A DNA stretch of 64,000 nt from contig DASXUQ010000002.1 of assembly GCA_036504735.1 (NCBI GenBank), forward strand, positions 1 to 64,000, read 5' to 3'. The notes under the pieces were generated by a model. The model ran no database searches. It had not been told where the DNA came from and worked only from the letters and a program-made list of their open reading frames with translations. The stretch comes from a bacterium (lineage in GTDB: Bacteria > Electryoneota > RPQS01). This document shows, piece after piece, positions 26,136 to 34,722 of this stretch (position 1 is the stretch's first letter; each line of letters opens with the position of its first letter). Both the position numbers and the translations under genes were made by a program.

Positions 26136-26956
26136 GCGTGGCGATGGGTAAAGAATCCGGTGCCGGCGCGCACACCGATGTGGCCCGCGCGTACCAGACG
26201 CTTGAGCAGCGGCGCGGGACGGTAGCGTTCTTCTTTGAATTCGGCATAGAGGCCATCCATCACGGCGAGCACACGGTCGAGACCGATGCGGTCACCCCAC
26301 GCCAGAGGACCGAAGGGATAGTTGACGCCGAGCTTCATCGCCTGATCGATCTCTTCGGCGGAGGCAATGCGCTCCTGCAGCGCCATGGCGGCCTCATTGA
26401 CCAGACAGCAGACGGTGCGGCCCAGCACGCCGCCGGGGCTGTCGGTCACCTGCGCCGAGCCCAAACCCATGCCTTTGAAGAACTCCCCGGCCCTGCTCAG
26501 CGCTTCGGCGGAGGTGTGCGGCGTGACCATGAGTTCGACGAACTTCGTTTCGCTGATGGGCGGCAGAATGGAGATTCCCACCACGCGCTCGGGCATCATC
26601 ATTTCCCGCGCAAGTTCGCCTGTGGAAATGGCCAGCGTGTAGGTCAGAATCAGCGTGTCTTCATTCAAGGAATCGTCGAGGTAGAAGAGCACATCGGCCT
26701 TGGCTTCGAGACTGGCGCAATGCAATTCGATGGCCATGCTGTATTCTGCGGGATCGATGGCTTCTTCGGGAGCCAGCACCTTGTGGGCCTTGCCGGCGAA
26801 TTCGATGTCCTCCTCGGGCACCAGCAGCGTGACGCTGTGTCCGGCGGCGGCAACCTTGTCGGCAAAGGGGCGGGCGTCGGCCACGGGTCCGGCGATAAGG
26901 ATTCGGCCCAGCGCGTACAGTTCGGGCTGGTCGAGGGGGAGCTGATTATCCGGCAT
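26132..26956 (-). CDS. Degenerate 3-hydroxyacyl-CoA dehydrogenase-like protein
   Basis: A 274-residue relative of 3-hydroxybutyryl-CoA dehydrogenase. The C-terminal domain is well kept (GVNYPFGPLAWGDRIGL, HIGVRAGTGFF). In the N-terminal domain the GxGxxG loop is replaced by ILIAGPVADA, and the catalytic HFFNP segment reads GISILPP, so the histidine is gone. The ATG at 26956 overlaps the hbd stop. It likely serves as a non-catalytic partner or binding subunit of the intact enzyme next door. Confidence 0.8.
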   Translation of the reverse strand: MPDNQLPLDQPELYALGRILIAGPVADARPFADKVAAAGHSVTLLVPEEDIEFAGKAHKVLAPEEAIDPAEYSMAIELHCASLEAKADVLFYLDDSLNEDTLILTYTLAISTGELAREMMMPERVVGISILPPISETKFVELMVTPHTSAEALSRAGEFFKGMGLGSAQVTDSPGGVLGRTVCCLVNEAAMALQERIASAEEIDQAMKLGVNYPFGPLAWGDRIGLDRVLAVMDGLYAEFKEERYRPAPLLKRLVRAGHIGVRAGTGFFTHRHA

Positions 26957-27815
26957 TGGGGTACTCGTAGAAACCGCGTCCCGACTTGCGGCCAAGACGC
27001 CCGGCCTCCACCATTTTCTTTTGAATGAGATGCGGACGGAAGCGCAAATCGTGGAAGTAACCTTCCCAGATCGAGCGCGTCGTCGCATAGTTGATATCCA
27101 CACCGATCATGTCAATCAGTTCGAACGCGCCCATTTTGAAACCGCCGCCTTCACGCAGAATCTGATCGATGGTCTTGATATCGGCAACACCTTCACCGAG
27201 GCAGCGCAACGCTTCGCCATAGAAAGGCCGCGCGCAGCGGTTGACGATGAATCCCGGCGTGTCCTGCACCTTGGCGGGTTCCTTGCCGATCTCCTTGATG
27301 AAGCTTACGCAACGGGAGATCACTTCGGTAGAGGTCTGCTGTGCGGCCACCACTTCCACGAGCTTCATGCGCGTGGGAGGATTGAAGAAGTGCAGCCCGC
27401 ACACGCGGTCGGAAAAGCGCGTCTTGGCGGCGATGGAGGTCACCGAAAGCGAACTGGTGTTGGTGGCCAGCACGGTGGGCGGCTTGAGCTGCGCATCGAG
27501 CCGAACAAACAGTTCCTGCTTGACGTCGAGCCGTTCGAACACCGCTTCGATCACCAGATCGGCGTCGCCGCAGTCGCCCATGCCGCTGACGTAGCGGATG
27601 CGCGCGCGGATCTCGCTTTCCTGCTCGCGGCTGAGGCGCTTGGCCTCGACGCCGGCGCGCAGGTCGGCGTCAATCTGCTTCTGCGCGCGCTTGGCCGCTT
27701 CGGGCGACGGATCGCAGACAGTGACATGGATGCCCGCGGTGGCGCACACCTGCGCAATCCCCGCGCCCATCGTGCCCGCGCCGAAAACGGTAATTTTGTT
27801 GAACGTTAAGGCCAT
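26946..27815 (-). CDS. hbd: 3-hydroxybutyryl-CoA dehydrogenase
   Basis: A 289-residue NAD(P)-dependent 3-hydroxyacyl-CoA dehydrogenase that interconverts acetoacetyl-CoA and 3-hydroxybutyryl-CoA. The Rossmann motif VFGAGTMGAGIAQVCA is at residues 10-25, the catalytic histidine lies in GLHFFNPPTRMKLVEVV near residue 140, and PGFIVNR begins the C-terminal domain. The length is typical. It heads an overlapping operon with a degenerate paralogue and an ABC exporter. Confidence 0.93.
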   Translation of the reverse strand: MALTFNKITVFGAGTMGAGIAQVCATAGIHVTVCDPSPEAAKRAQKQIDADLRAGVEAKRLSREQESEIRARIRYVSGMGDCGDADLVIEAVFERLDVKQELFVRLDAQLKPPTVLATNTSSLSVTSIAAKTRFSDRVCGLHFFNPPTRMKLVEVVAAQQTSTEVISRCVSFIKEIGKEPAKVQDTPGFIVNRCARPFYGEALRCLGEGVADIKTIDQILREGGGFKMGAFELIDMIGVDINYATTRSIWEGYFHDLRFRPHLIQKKMVEAGRLGRKSGRGFYEYPNAG

Positions 27816-27858
27816 GAACCGTGATATCCTGTAGGGTGAGTGCGACGCGCGCGAAAAC

Positions 27859-29364
27859 TTATTTCAGCAACGACTTGGTTTGCTGTTTCAACATATCCTG
27901 CAAAGACGGGCTGTAGCCGACGTGACGGTAGGCAATTTTGCCGTCCTTGTCGATTACCACCAGCGTGGGGATGCTGTTCACACCATAGTCCGTCGCCATG
28001 TCATTGGTGCCAAGCAGCACGGGGAAATGCACATTCTGCTGGGTGAGGAACGGCTTGAGCTTGTCGGTGCCGCTGCGCTCGAAGACATTCACGCCGTACA
28101 CCACCACATCCTTGGGCTTGGATGCATCGGTGTAGAACTTGTCCAGCAGCGGCATGCTCATGCGGCACGGCCCGCACCACGTCGCCCAGAAATCGAGAAT
28201 CACCACCTTGCCGCGCAGACTGGCCAGCGAGATTTTCTTGTTGCTGGCCAGATCATTGAGGGTAAAATCCGGCGCGGGGAGATTCAGCCGCTGCTCGGCG
28301 GACGGCGCCGCCGACGGATCGGCATTGCGCTGCGGCGCCGAGGCCTGCGCCTGTTTGGACATGGCCATGAGCCGCGCGCGATCCGCCATCTGCACCTTGG
28401 CCAGCAGATCATTCCAGCGGGAATCATCCCGCAGCGGAATCAGGTCTTCATCTTTTTTGTACTGTTCGATGTCACAGAAGCCCAGATCCGCCGCGGTGAA
28501 GAGCCACGTGAAGGCAGAATCTTTTTCACCGGCCAGAGCATAGCCGCATCCCAGGTCATAGGCATGATCACCGGTATGCGAGACCGATACCAGCTTGCGC
28601 ATGGTGGCAATATGGCCCTGCCAGTCGGACTGCTCCCGCTGCGCGCGCGCCTTGGTGTAGAGCGCGTCCACATTGTTCGGATTGCGAGCCAGAAAATCGT
28701 CGAGCAACTTCACGGCCTGAGCCTGATCACCGGCCAGACGGATGCGGTAAATCAGCGGCACGAAATTGTCGGGCTGCATTTCGGCCAGCTTGGCAAAGAC
28801 CTCATCGGCGGCTTGACGGTCGCCGCGCCGGGCCAGAACATTGCCCAGCGATTCCACCGCCCACGGCAGGGAATTATCTTTGGCGATGGCTTTGCGCAGA
28901 GCAACTTCCGCCTTGCCCAGTCCCGAATCTCCCGCAGCGGCATAAGCGCCTGCGATGAGCAGATTGCCCCAGTAACTGTCGGGATCCTTTTTCAACAGCA
29001 GGTCGGCATACTTGCGCTGATCATCGGGACTCTGCGACAGACGCCCCGTAATGAAGACGGCCACCACGTTGCTCGGGCCCTGCTCGGCGCGAGACCGATA
29101 ATAGTTCCGCGCGGAATCCAGATTGTCCACCGCCAGCACCGTCGCCACCCGTAGCTGCACCCCCATGTCCGTGGGGTACTTCGCCTGATAGTCGCGCAGA
29201 ATAGCCTTTTGCTGGTCGTAGGCTTTGGCCGAATCGGTCGCAGCCTGCAACGACAATTCCGCGGCGCTGGGTTTGTAGACGCGCACCGAAAAATCCGCCG
29301 CGCACGCCGGCGCGACGCACATTCCCATCAGTGCCAACGCGATCCATCCCGAAAGTCTCTTCAT
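27859..29364 (-). CDS. Periplasmic TPR protein with C-terminal thioredoxin domain
   Basis: A 501-residue exported protein. After a signal peptide (MKRLSGWIALALMGMCVAPACA) come several TPR-like helical repeats (about residues 40-330), then a TlpA/ResA-type thioredoxin domain with FWATWCGPCRMSMPLLDKF near residue 395 and the cis-proline loop SIPTLVVIDKDG. It probably reduces or exchanges disulphides of envelope proteins, with the TPR part choosing partners. The start has AAGGTAAAG before the ATG. It lies 43 bases downstream of the hbd start. Confidence 0.9.
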   Translation of the reverse strand: MKRLSGWIALALMGMCVAPACAADFSVRVYKPSAAELSLQAATDSAKAYDQQKAILRDYQAKYPTDMGVQLRVATVLAVDNLDSARNYYRSRAEQGPSNVVAVFITGRLSQSPDDQRKYADLLLKKDPDSYWGNLLIAGAYAAAGDSGLGKAEVALRKAIAKDNSLPWAVESLGNVLARRGDRQAADEVFAKLAEMQPDNFVPLIYRIRLAGDQAQAVKLLDDFLARNPNNVDALYTKARAQREQSDWQGHIATMRKLVSVSHTGDHAYDLGCGYALAGEKDSAFTWLFTAADLGFCDIEQYKKDEDLIPLRDDSRWNDLLAKVQMADRARLMAMSKQAQASAPQRNADPSAAPSAEQRLNLPAPDFTLNDLASNKKISLASLRGKVVILDFWATWCGPCRMSMPLLDKFYTDASKPKDVVVYGVNVFERSGTDKLKPFLTQQNVHFPVLLGTNDMATDYGVNSIPTLVVIDKDGKIAYRHVGYSPSLQDMLKQQTKSLLK

Positions 29365-29382
29365 CTTTACCTTGCTGTTTGT

Positions 29383-30093
29383 CTAATCTGTCTGCGTCGT
29401 ATCTGCATTCACCCGCCCCGTGCCGGGCTTGACAACCTCTTCCAGTTCCCGCACATGATCCGAACCGTTGATCTGCTCTTTGACGAGCCCCACGCCCGGT
29501 GCAAACCAGCGCACCACGCGGTCATTCGCGCCTGCCGACCAGTCATTATACTCTTCGGGCGTAAACTCACCGCGCTCGCGCCAGGCATTCAGAGAATCCA
29601 TGAACGTGGGCAGCACGATGGTGGTGGTCTTGTAGCAGTTGTCAAAGGTGCCTGCCGGTACGGTCACAGTTTCGAAACCCTCGAACAGCGTCTTTGTACC
29701 GGTGTCCATATCTTCCCACTCTTCCCCCGGCTTGGCGGTTTCATCCACCCACAACTGGCGGTATTCGGGAAGAGCAGATAGCGCAGTGCGGGGATTGTTT
29801 GTGCCGAAATAGACCAAGTCGCCCTTGCTGCGAAACATGCATTGCCCGAGGTCAATCCCTTTGACCACCACAGGGTAGACACGGATAGCCCGGCCCCCTG
29901 CGTAGTACATATGCATGGTGTACGTGTGCTCTTCGGTACCGACCGTCTCCCGGTAACGCATCACACGGTCATCGAGCAGGGGCAAATGCTCTGTGCCGCC
30001 CCGCAGAATGATGCGTTCCGGTCCGCCACCGCAGCCGGCGATGATCAGGAACAGACCGATGAAGAAGGCGTGGTTCAGGCGTTCTCGGTGCAT
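29383..30093 (-). CDS. Lipoprotein of unknown function
   Basis: A 236-residue lipoprotein with the lipobox LIIAGC at residues 16-21. The mature part is beta-rich; the segments VTVPAGTFDNCYKTTTIV and RWFAPGVGLVKEQI resemble a recurrent envelope-protein module whose C-terminal strand carries the APGVGLVK pattern. The role is unknown. It lies 18 bases upstream of the TPR-thioredoxin gene and is probably cotranscribed with it. Confidence 0.75.
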   Translation of the reverse strand: MHRERLNHAFFIGLFLIIAGCGGGPERIILRGGTEHLPLLDDRVMRYRETVGTEEHTYTMHMYYAGGRAIRVYPVVVKGIDLGQCMFRSKGDLVYFGTNNPRTALSALPEYRQLWVDETAKPGEEWEDMDTGTKTLFEGFETVTVPAGTFDNCYKTTTIVLPTFMDSLNAWRERGEFTPEEYNDWSAGANDRVVRWFAPGVGLVKEQINGSDHVRELEEVVKPGTGRVNADTTQTD

Positions 30094-30192
30094 GGTTGAA
30101 CATATGTTTAATTACTATGGAAAATCCTGAAACACAAGAATGTAAGATACATCCCCCAAAAAGTCAAGGCAAGAGCAGGAATTCCAAATTTG

Positions 30193-31104
30193 TCACGATG
30201 AACCTGATTTCCCCAGCAAACTCTTCAGTCCTGCTTCAAGCTCGGGGTATTCAAATGAGTAGCCTGCGTCCAGCAGTTTACGCGGCGCCACGCGCTGACT
30301 CCAGAGCAGCGATTCGGCCAGTTCCTTCCCCAGCCGCAGATGCAGCGCAGCGCGCGGCACATCCACCCACGAGGGCCGGTGCAACACCCTGCCCAGCACC
30401 CGCGCGAAATCCCGCTGCCGGACCGGATTCGGTGCGACGGTATTCACCGGGCCGGATAGCGCGTCCGTCGTCAGGGCAAACTGAAGCACCCGCACCACAT
30501 CCTGAATCGTCACCCAACTGAAATACTGCCGTCCTCCAGCCAGCGGCCCTCCGATGCCGATGCGGAACAGGGGCAGCAACTCCGCCAGAGAGCCGCCCTT
30601 GGGGCTGAGTACAATCCCGAATCGCAAATTCACCACCCGGATCCCCTGCCTTGATGCCGGCAGAGTAGCCAATTCCCACTCCCGCACGACCTCGCAGAGG
30701 AATCCCTTGCCGGCGGGCTGGCTTTCATCCAGCAGATCATCGCCGCGCTCACCATAAATGCCGATGGCCGAGGCCGAGACGACCACCTGGGGCGGCACCG
30801 TGAGTGCGGCCAGAGTCTCGCACAAAAGCCGCGTGCCTTGCGCGCGGCTATTCATAATTCGCTGCTTTTCCGCCGTAGTCCAACGGTGGGCCGCGATATT
30901 TTCCCCGGCCAAATGGATGGCAGCATCGGCTCCCTCCAGCGCGGCGGAGTCCAGCTTCCCGGAGGCGGGGTCCCACACCACCGCATCGGCTCCGGCCCGG
31001 CTGCCCGGGCGCACGAGGCGGATCACGCCGTGGCCGCCCGCACGGAGCGCAGGCATCAGCGCCGAGCCGATCAGACCTGTGGATCCGGAGACCAGAACGC
31101 GCAT
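30193..31104 (-). CDS. NAD-dependent epimerase-like protein, TIGR01777/YfcH type
   Basis: A 303-residue short-chain dehydrogenase-like protein of the TIGR01777 (YfcH/SDR39U1) family. The cofactor loop VSGSTGLIGSAL is at the N terminus, ASAIGIYGERGDDLLDE includes the YxxxK-region tyrosine, and GPVNTVAPNPVRQRDFARVL plus the C-terminal YSFEYPELEAGLKSLL block are family hallmarks. The biological substrate of this family is not settled. The ATG at 31104 follows GGGAGACGCC. Confidence 0.93.
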   Translation of the reverse strand: MRVLVSGSTGLIGSALMPALRAGGHGVIRLVRPGSRAGADAVVWDPASGKLDSAALEGADAAIHLAGENIAAHRWTTAEKQRIMNSRAQGTRLLCETLAALTVPPQVVVSASAIGIYGERGDDLLDESQPAGKGFLCEVVREWELATLPASRQGIRVVNLRFGIVLSPKGGSLAELLPLFRIGIGGPLAGGRQYFSWVTIQDVVRVLQFALTTDALSGPVNTVAPNPVRQRDFARVLGRVLHRPSWVDVPRAALHLRLGKELAESLLWSQRVAPRKLLDAGYSFEYPELEAGLKSLLGKSGSS

Positions 31105-31114
31105 GGCGTCTCCC

Positions 31115-31525
31115 TCAGGATGAACGCTCCGTAGAGCGCATCGCCTGTTTTGCTTCCCGCCCTTTGACAATTACAAACGCGATCAAGGCCACAAGGAAGA
31201 ACACCAGCAGCATCCACGCCACGGCCTGAAGCGTTCCGATGACCGTCCGGTAAATCTCCAGCACCCAGCGTTCGGACGTCAATTCGAGAATCTTCTGGTC
31301 CGGAGCCTCGGCGGAGATGTAACGCTCCAGTTTCCAGACCTGAACGCCGCCGGAAATCCCCACCACATAGATCGCGAAGCGGAGATACTTCACCCATTCG
31401 GAGTGAATCTGTTCGCCGATCAGGCGCTCGAGAATGCGATCTACCGGACGGCGAAAGATGCGCGCCAGAATGAAGCACACCACCAGCGAGATGGCCAGGC
31501 TGGCCACCAATAGGGCAAAGAACAC
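31115..31525 (-). CDS. Small membrane protein with two spans
   Basis: A 136-residue protein with one hydrophobic span at residues 2-22 and another at about 100-120, separated by a charged middle region. The start is GTG with AGGGAGACGCT upstream. I do not recognise the family. It lies ten bases before the epimerase start. Confidence 0.65.
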   Translation of the reverse strand: MFFALLVASLAISLVVCFILARIFRRPVDRILERLIGEQIHSEWVKYLRFAIYVVGISGGVQVWKLERYISAEAPDQKILELTSERWVLEIYRTVIGTLQAVAWMLLVFFLVALIAFVIVKGREAKQAMRSTERSS

Positions 31526-31541
31526 AGCGTCTCCCTGCGGC

Positions 31542-31766
31542 TTAGGATTGGCCCGGAATTACGGTAATAAACTCGGCGAACGCGCGGGACTCGGGAATCG
31601 GCTGGTTATCCTCGATCAGCCCCTGCACATGACGCCGCAATGCGACGCGGATATTTTCCTCCAACTCCTCGCGGGTCGCTCCGGTTGCAATGCAGCCGGG
31701 CAAGTCCGGAAAGTAGGCCGAGAAATTTCCGTCCTCCGGCTCAACGACTGCCAGATAATGAGCCAT
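31542..31766 (-). CDS. hicB: HicB-family antitoxin
   Basis: A 74-residue HicB protein: EPEDGNFSAYFPDLPGCIATGATREELEENI is the partial RNase-H-like fold that binds HicA. The ATG at 31766 has AAAAGG upstream and lies inside the 3' end of hicA (26-base overlap). There is no C-terminal DNA-binding extension, so autoregulation may be weak or rely on the complex. Confidence 0.9.
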   Translation of the reverse strand: MAHYLAVVEPEDGNFSAYFPDLPGCIATGATREELEENIRVALRRHVQGLIEDNQPIPESRAFAEFITVIPGQS

Positions 31767-31971
31767 CGTGCCTTTTCTCCTTGAACGTAAGCTGGGCCTG
31801 CCGCGCAATGCTGCGCGCGGTTCCGCTTCCTACCAGATGGTTTAGCTGCCCGGAAATGGTCACTCGCCCCGGTTTGGAGGAGTGGACATACTGCCAGTGC
31901 GCGCCGCGCAGCGAGATGAGTTGCCAGCCGTCGCTCGTGATGAGCTTAATAATGTCTTTCATGAATGGCAT
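31741..31971 (-). CDS. hicA: HicA-family mRNA interferase toxin
   Basis: A 76-residue double-stranded RNA-binding-like toxin. It shows the family pattern GWQLISLRGAHWQYVH with the catalytic histidine (GAH where most have GSH), then SKPGRVTISG and GSGTARSIARQAQL. AAGG precedes the ATG at 31971; an ATG at 31962 is possible. Toxin precedes antitoxin, the usual hicAB order. Confidence 0.88.
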   Translation of the reverse strand: MPFMKDIIKLITSDGWQLISLRGAHWQYVHSSKPGRVTISGQLNHLVGSGTARSIARQAQLTFKEKRHDGSLSGSR

Positions 31972-32036
31972 CGGGTGCCTTTCCAAGGTTCGCTTCCGCC
32001 GACCACATCAGACGGGGCCTTTTTCAAGGTCATCAG

Positions 32037-32672
32037 TTACGTGCACAGAATCCTGTCGATTCCTGTGCGAAATTCCCGCATCCCTCCGTGCGACGGATGA
32101 CGGACATAGACGGGAGTCTGTCCGACATCCTGAACCGCGCGCTGGGCAATGCGTCCCACCGCAATGATTTGTGCAGGCGCCAGCCGTTCGACCAGTCCGT
32201 TCAGCAATTCCGCAAAGGCCTTGACGTCACTCCGGCTGGGCCGCCGCAGGGAAAACGGCTCTCCTGCCGGATGCGGATGCAGCGGCACGGCATTCCAGAT
32301 GAAGCAGCGCGGATGATGCCTTGCCATCACATCCCAGAAGATGCCCGCGGTGCGCTCGTGGTGCGGCTCGTCATGGGTGCTGGATTGCCGCCCGGCAAAG
32401 GGCAGTTCGCCCGAGCACAGTTGCCGTTCACTGGTAAAAGGCACTCCCGAAAAGCGGCAGCCCCACGGCCCGGAAGCTTCGCCCACCAGCAGAATCCCCG
32501 GCGGTTCGGGAAAGCTGCTCAGATAACCGCGCAGATTTTTCCGGCGGATGGCGCAGGCGTCGGCGCGGTCCGCCCCGGCATGGCATGCGGCGTACGGGTT
32601 GAACAGCGTCGCGCTCGAAGGATACGCGAAGACGTGCCGCGTGATCAGCCGCCACAGATCCTGCGGAATCAT
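32037..32672 (-). CDS. Uracil-DNA glycosylase superfamily protein
   Basis: A 211-residue protein of the uracil-DNA glycosylase superfamily, which removes uracil or related bases from DNA. Motif 1 reads LLVGEASGPWGCRFSGVPF near residue 60, FIWNAVPLHPH gives the central strand, and VRHPSHGG the C-terminal loop with the conserved histidine. The cysteines of family-4 enzymes are not clearly present, so the subfamily is uncertain. The ATG at 32672 overlaps the stop of the VOC gene. Confidence 0.85.
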   Translation of the reverse strand: MIPQDLWRLITRHVFAYPSSATLFNPYAACHAGADRADACAIRRKNLRGYLSSFPEPPGILLVGEASGPWGCRFSGVPFTSERQLCSGELPFAGRQSSTHDEPHHERTAGIFWDVMARHHPRCFIWNAVPLHPHPAGEPFSLRRPSRSDVKAFAELLNGLVERLAPAQIIAVGRIAQRAVQDVGQTPVYVRHPSHGGMREFRTGIDRILCT

Positions 32673-33061
32673 GCGCCCCAGTCGATCACGAATTGCAGGA
32701 TGCACAGCGGATGGCCGTCGGGATCATACAGCCAGAACAGGCGCACCCCGGGCTGATCCTGCACCTCGCTGACCTTCTCGCCCATCTCGGTCAGCCGTGC
32801 GTGGGACTCGTCAGCGCTCGGCGTCATAAAGACCACATAAACGCTGTGCAAGCCGGACGTCGTGACGGCCTGACCACCCGCCGCTTCGCGCAGCGTAATC
32901 CGCTGTCCTTTGACACCCGACAAAACGGCCAGACGGTAGCGCGCATCGTAGTGCTCCGGCGACAAATCAAACACCCTGCGATACCACGCGACGGACTCTT
33001 CGACATTGCGGACACGGAGAATCGTGGTATACAGTTCCGGCCTTGGAAAAGGTTCGTTCAT
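32669..33061 (-). CDS. VOC (glyoxalase/dioxygenase) family protein
   Basis: A 130-residue single-module pair of beta-alpha-beta-beta-beta units of the vicinal-oxygen-chelate superfamily (LYTTILRVRNVEESVAWYRRVF at the start, RLFWLYDPDGHPLCILQF at the end). Metal-ligand positions are only partly conserved, so the reaction is unknown. It shares ATGA junctions with rsmI and the glycosylase gene and is thus in the nadE operon. Confidence 0.88.
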   Translation of the reverse strand: MNEPFPRPELYTTILRVRNVEESVAWYRRVFDLSPEHYDARYRLAVLSGVKGQRITLREAAGGQAVTTSGLHSVYVVFMTPSADESHARLTEMGEKVSEVQDQPGVRLFWLYDPDGHPLCILQFVIDWGA

Positions 33062-33792
33062 GGCAGGTCATCCATCCCGGTTGGGTTCTCGTCTCCTTTG
33101 CGTTGGCGATAATCCGTCCCCGCAACGATGAGTACGAATTCTCCCCGAACGGCGTGCGAGGTAAAGTGGGCAAGTAACTCGGACAGCGTGCCGCGCCGCA
33201 CCTCTTCGTAGACCTTGGTGAGTTCGCGGGCAATGGCCGCCTGACGGTCGCCGAGATACTCCTGCAATTCCGCCAGTGTTTTCAAAATCCGGTGCGGACT
33301 TTCATAAAGCACAATGGTCCGCGGCTCTACCGCCAGTTCCTTCAAGCGCGTCTGGCGGCCCTTCTTGTGCGGCAGAAAGCCGTCGAACACAAAGCGGTCG
33401 GTAGGCAGTCCGGACAGCACCAGAGCCATCACAATCGCGCTGGCTCCGGGGATAGCTTCCACCTTGAAGCCTTCATCCATAGCCTGGCGCGCCAGCACCG
33501 AACCGGGATCGGAGATCCCCGGTGTGCCGGCATCACAGACCAATGCGACGCGATGTCCGAGGCGCAACTGTTCGAGAATCCAGGGAATCTTGCCGCGAAT
33601 ATTGTGACTGCCGTAGGACGTCGTCGGTGTGGAAATATCGTAGTGCCGGAAGAGCGTGGCCGAATGCCGCGTATCCTCACACAGAATCAGGTTCGCACGC
33701 TTGAGTTCTTCCACTGCGCGCATGCTCAAATCCGCCAGATTGCCGATGGGCGTAGCCACCAGCACTAAGGTCCCCGTGCGCTCTTCGCTCAC
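33058..33792 (-). CDS. rsmI: 16S rRNA 2'-O-methyltransferase RsmI
   Basis: A 244-residue tetrapyrrole-methylase-fold enzyme that methylates the 2'-OH of C1402 in 16S rRNA. Signature blocks: VATPIGNLADLSMRA, CEDTRHSATLF, CDAGTPGISDPG and ESPHRILKTL. I chose the GTG at 33792 because it overlaps the nadE stop as GTGA and starts just before the conserved domain; an upstream ATG at 33840 would overlap nadE by 52 bases. Confidence 0.95.
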   Translation of the reverse strand: MSEERTGTLVLVATPIGNLADLSMRAVEELKRANLILCEDTRHSATLFRHYDISTPTTSYGSHNIRGKIPWILEQLRLGHRVALVCDAGTPGISDPGSVLARQAMDEGFKVEAIPGASAIVMALVLSGLPTDRFVFDGFLPHKKGRQTRLKELAVEPRTIVLYESPHRILKTLAELQEYLGDRQAAIARELTKVYEEVRRGTLSELLAHFTSHAVRGEFVLIVAGTDYRQRKGDENPTGMDDLP

Positions 33793-34595
33793 CAGCGCGG
33801 GTCCTCCACGTGGGACGCGCTGAACGGCGGCGAGAGCCACGCGATGGGCGCGGGCTGCCGTTTGAATGCCGAACCGCGCATCAGCGACACCACGCGGTCT
33901 ACAAGCTTGGGGTCTGTGCCATCGGCTAAAATTTCCGCGCGCGATTTCTTCTCATCCACCATCTTCACCAGCAGCGCGTCGATCTCGGCATAGCTGTGGC
34001 CCAGTTCACCTTCGTCGGTCTGGCCCTTCCACAGGTCGGCGCTGGGAATCTTGTCCTGAATCGCCTGCGGAACGCCGTAATACTTCGACAGCAGGCGCAC
34101 ATCGGTTTTGTACAGATCGCCGAGCGGATTCAAAGACCAGGCCGCATCGCCGAAGAGCGTGCCGTAGCCGAGCAGCGTTTCCGTCTTGTTGGATGTGCCG
34201 AGCACCAGTCCCTTGGAGTGGGACTGATCGAAGAGCGTGATCATCCGCAGCCGCGCGCACAGGTTCCCGCGCCGCACGGGCGACAACTCTTCCGCTTGCG
34301 ACTCAAAGGCGTCGGCCATGGCGCTGATGTCCACCACGCGGCTCTGCACGCCCAGGTCTCTCACCACATGCTCGGCATCGCTTAAGGATTCGGGAGAACT
34401 GGTGCGGTAGGGCAGCAGCACGCAGTAGAGCCCCTCCGCGCCCACGGCATCCACCGCCATATAGGCCGCAAGGGCCGAGTCAATGCCGCCCGACAGACCG
34501 AGAATATACTCCTGCCGCCCGGTCTCCTGCAACCGTGTCTTCAACCAGTTCCGGATGCGCTGCGCGGCCTCTGCCGCATTACTGACAAAACCCAT
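33789..34595 (-). CDS. nadE: NAD+ synthetase, ammonia-dependent type
   Basis: A 268-residue PP-loop enzyme converting deamido-NAD to NAD. The ATP pyrophosphatase loop LGLSGGIDSALAA is near residue 33, VLGTSNKTETLLGYGTLFGD and WKGQTDEGELG are the substrate segments. There is no glutaminase domain, so ammonia is the likely nitrogen source. The frame extends 25 codons upstream to an ATG at 34670, but that part is basic and unlike the family. First gene of the rsmI-VOC-glycosylase chain. Confidence 0.93.
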   Translation of the reverse strand: MGFVSNAAEAAQRIRNWLKTRLQETGRQEYILGLSGGIDSALAAYMAVDAVGAEGLYCVLLPYRTSSPESLSDAEHVVRDLGVQSRVVDISAMADAFESQAEELSPVRRGNLCARLRMITLFDQSHSKGLVLGTSNKTETLLGYGTLFGDAAWSLNPLGDLYKTDVRLLSKYYGVPQAIQDKIPSADLWKGQTDEGELGHSYAEIDALLVKMVDEKKSRAEILADGTDPKLVDRVVSLMRGSAFKRQPAPIAWLSPPFSASHVEDPRW

Positions 34596-34722
34596 AAGTT
34601 TACGTGCGGTCCGCCGTGGACCGCTTCTCCAAGATTTACTCTGTTCGAAAAGTGGGTTGAGGCGGGGCATTCGATGACGCCTCGCCTCAACCGTATTTGT
34701 CCATCCTGACCGAAGCGAGCCG

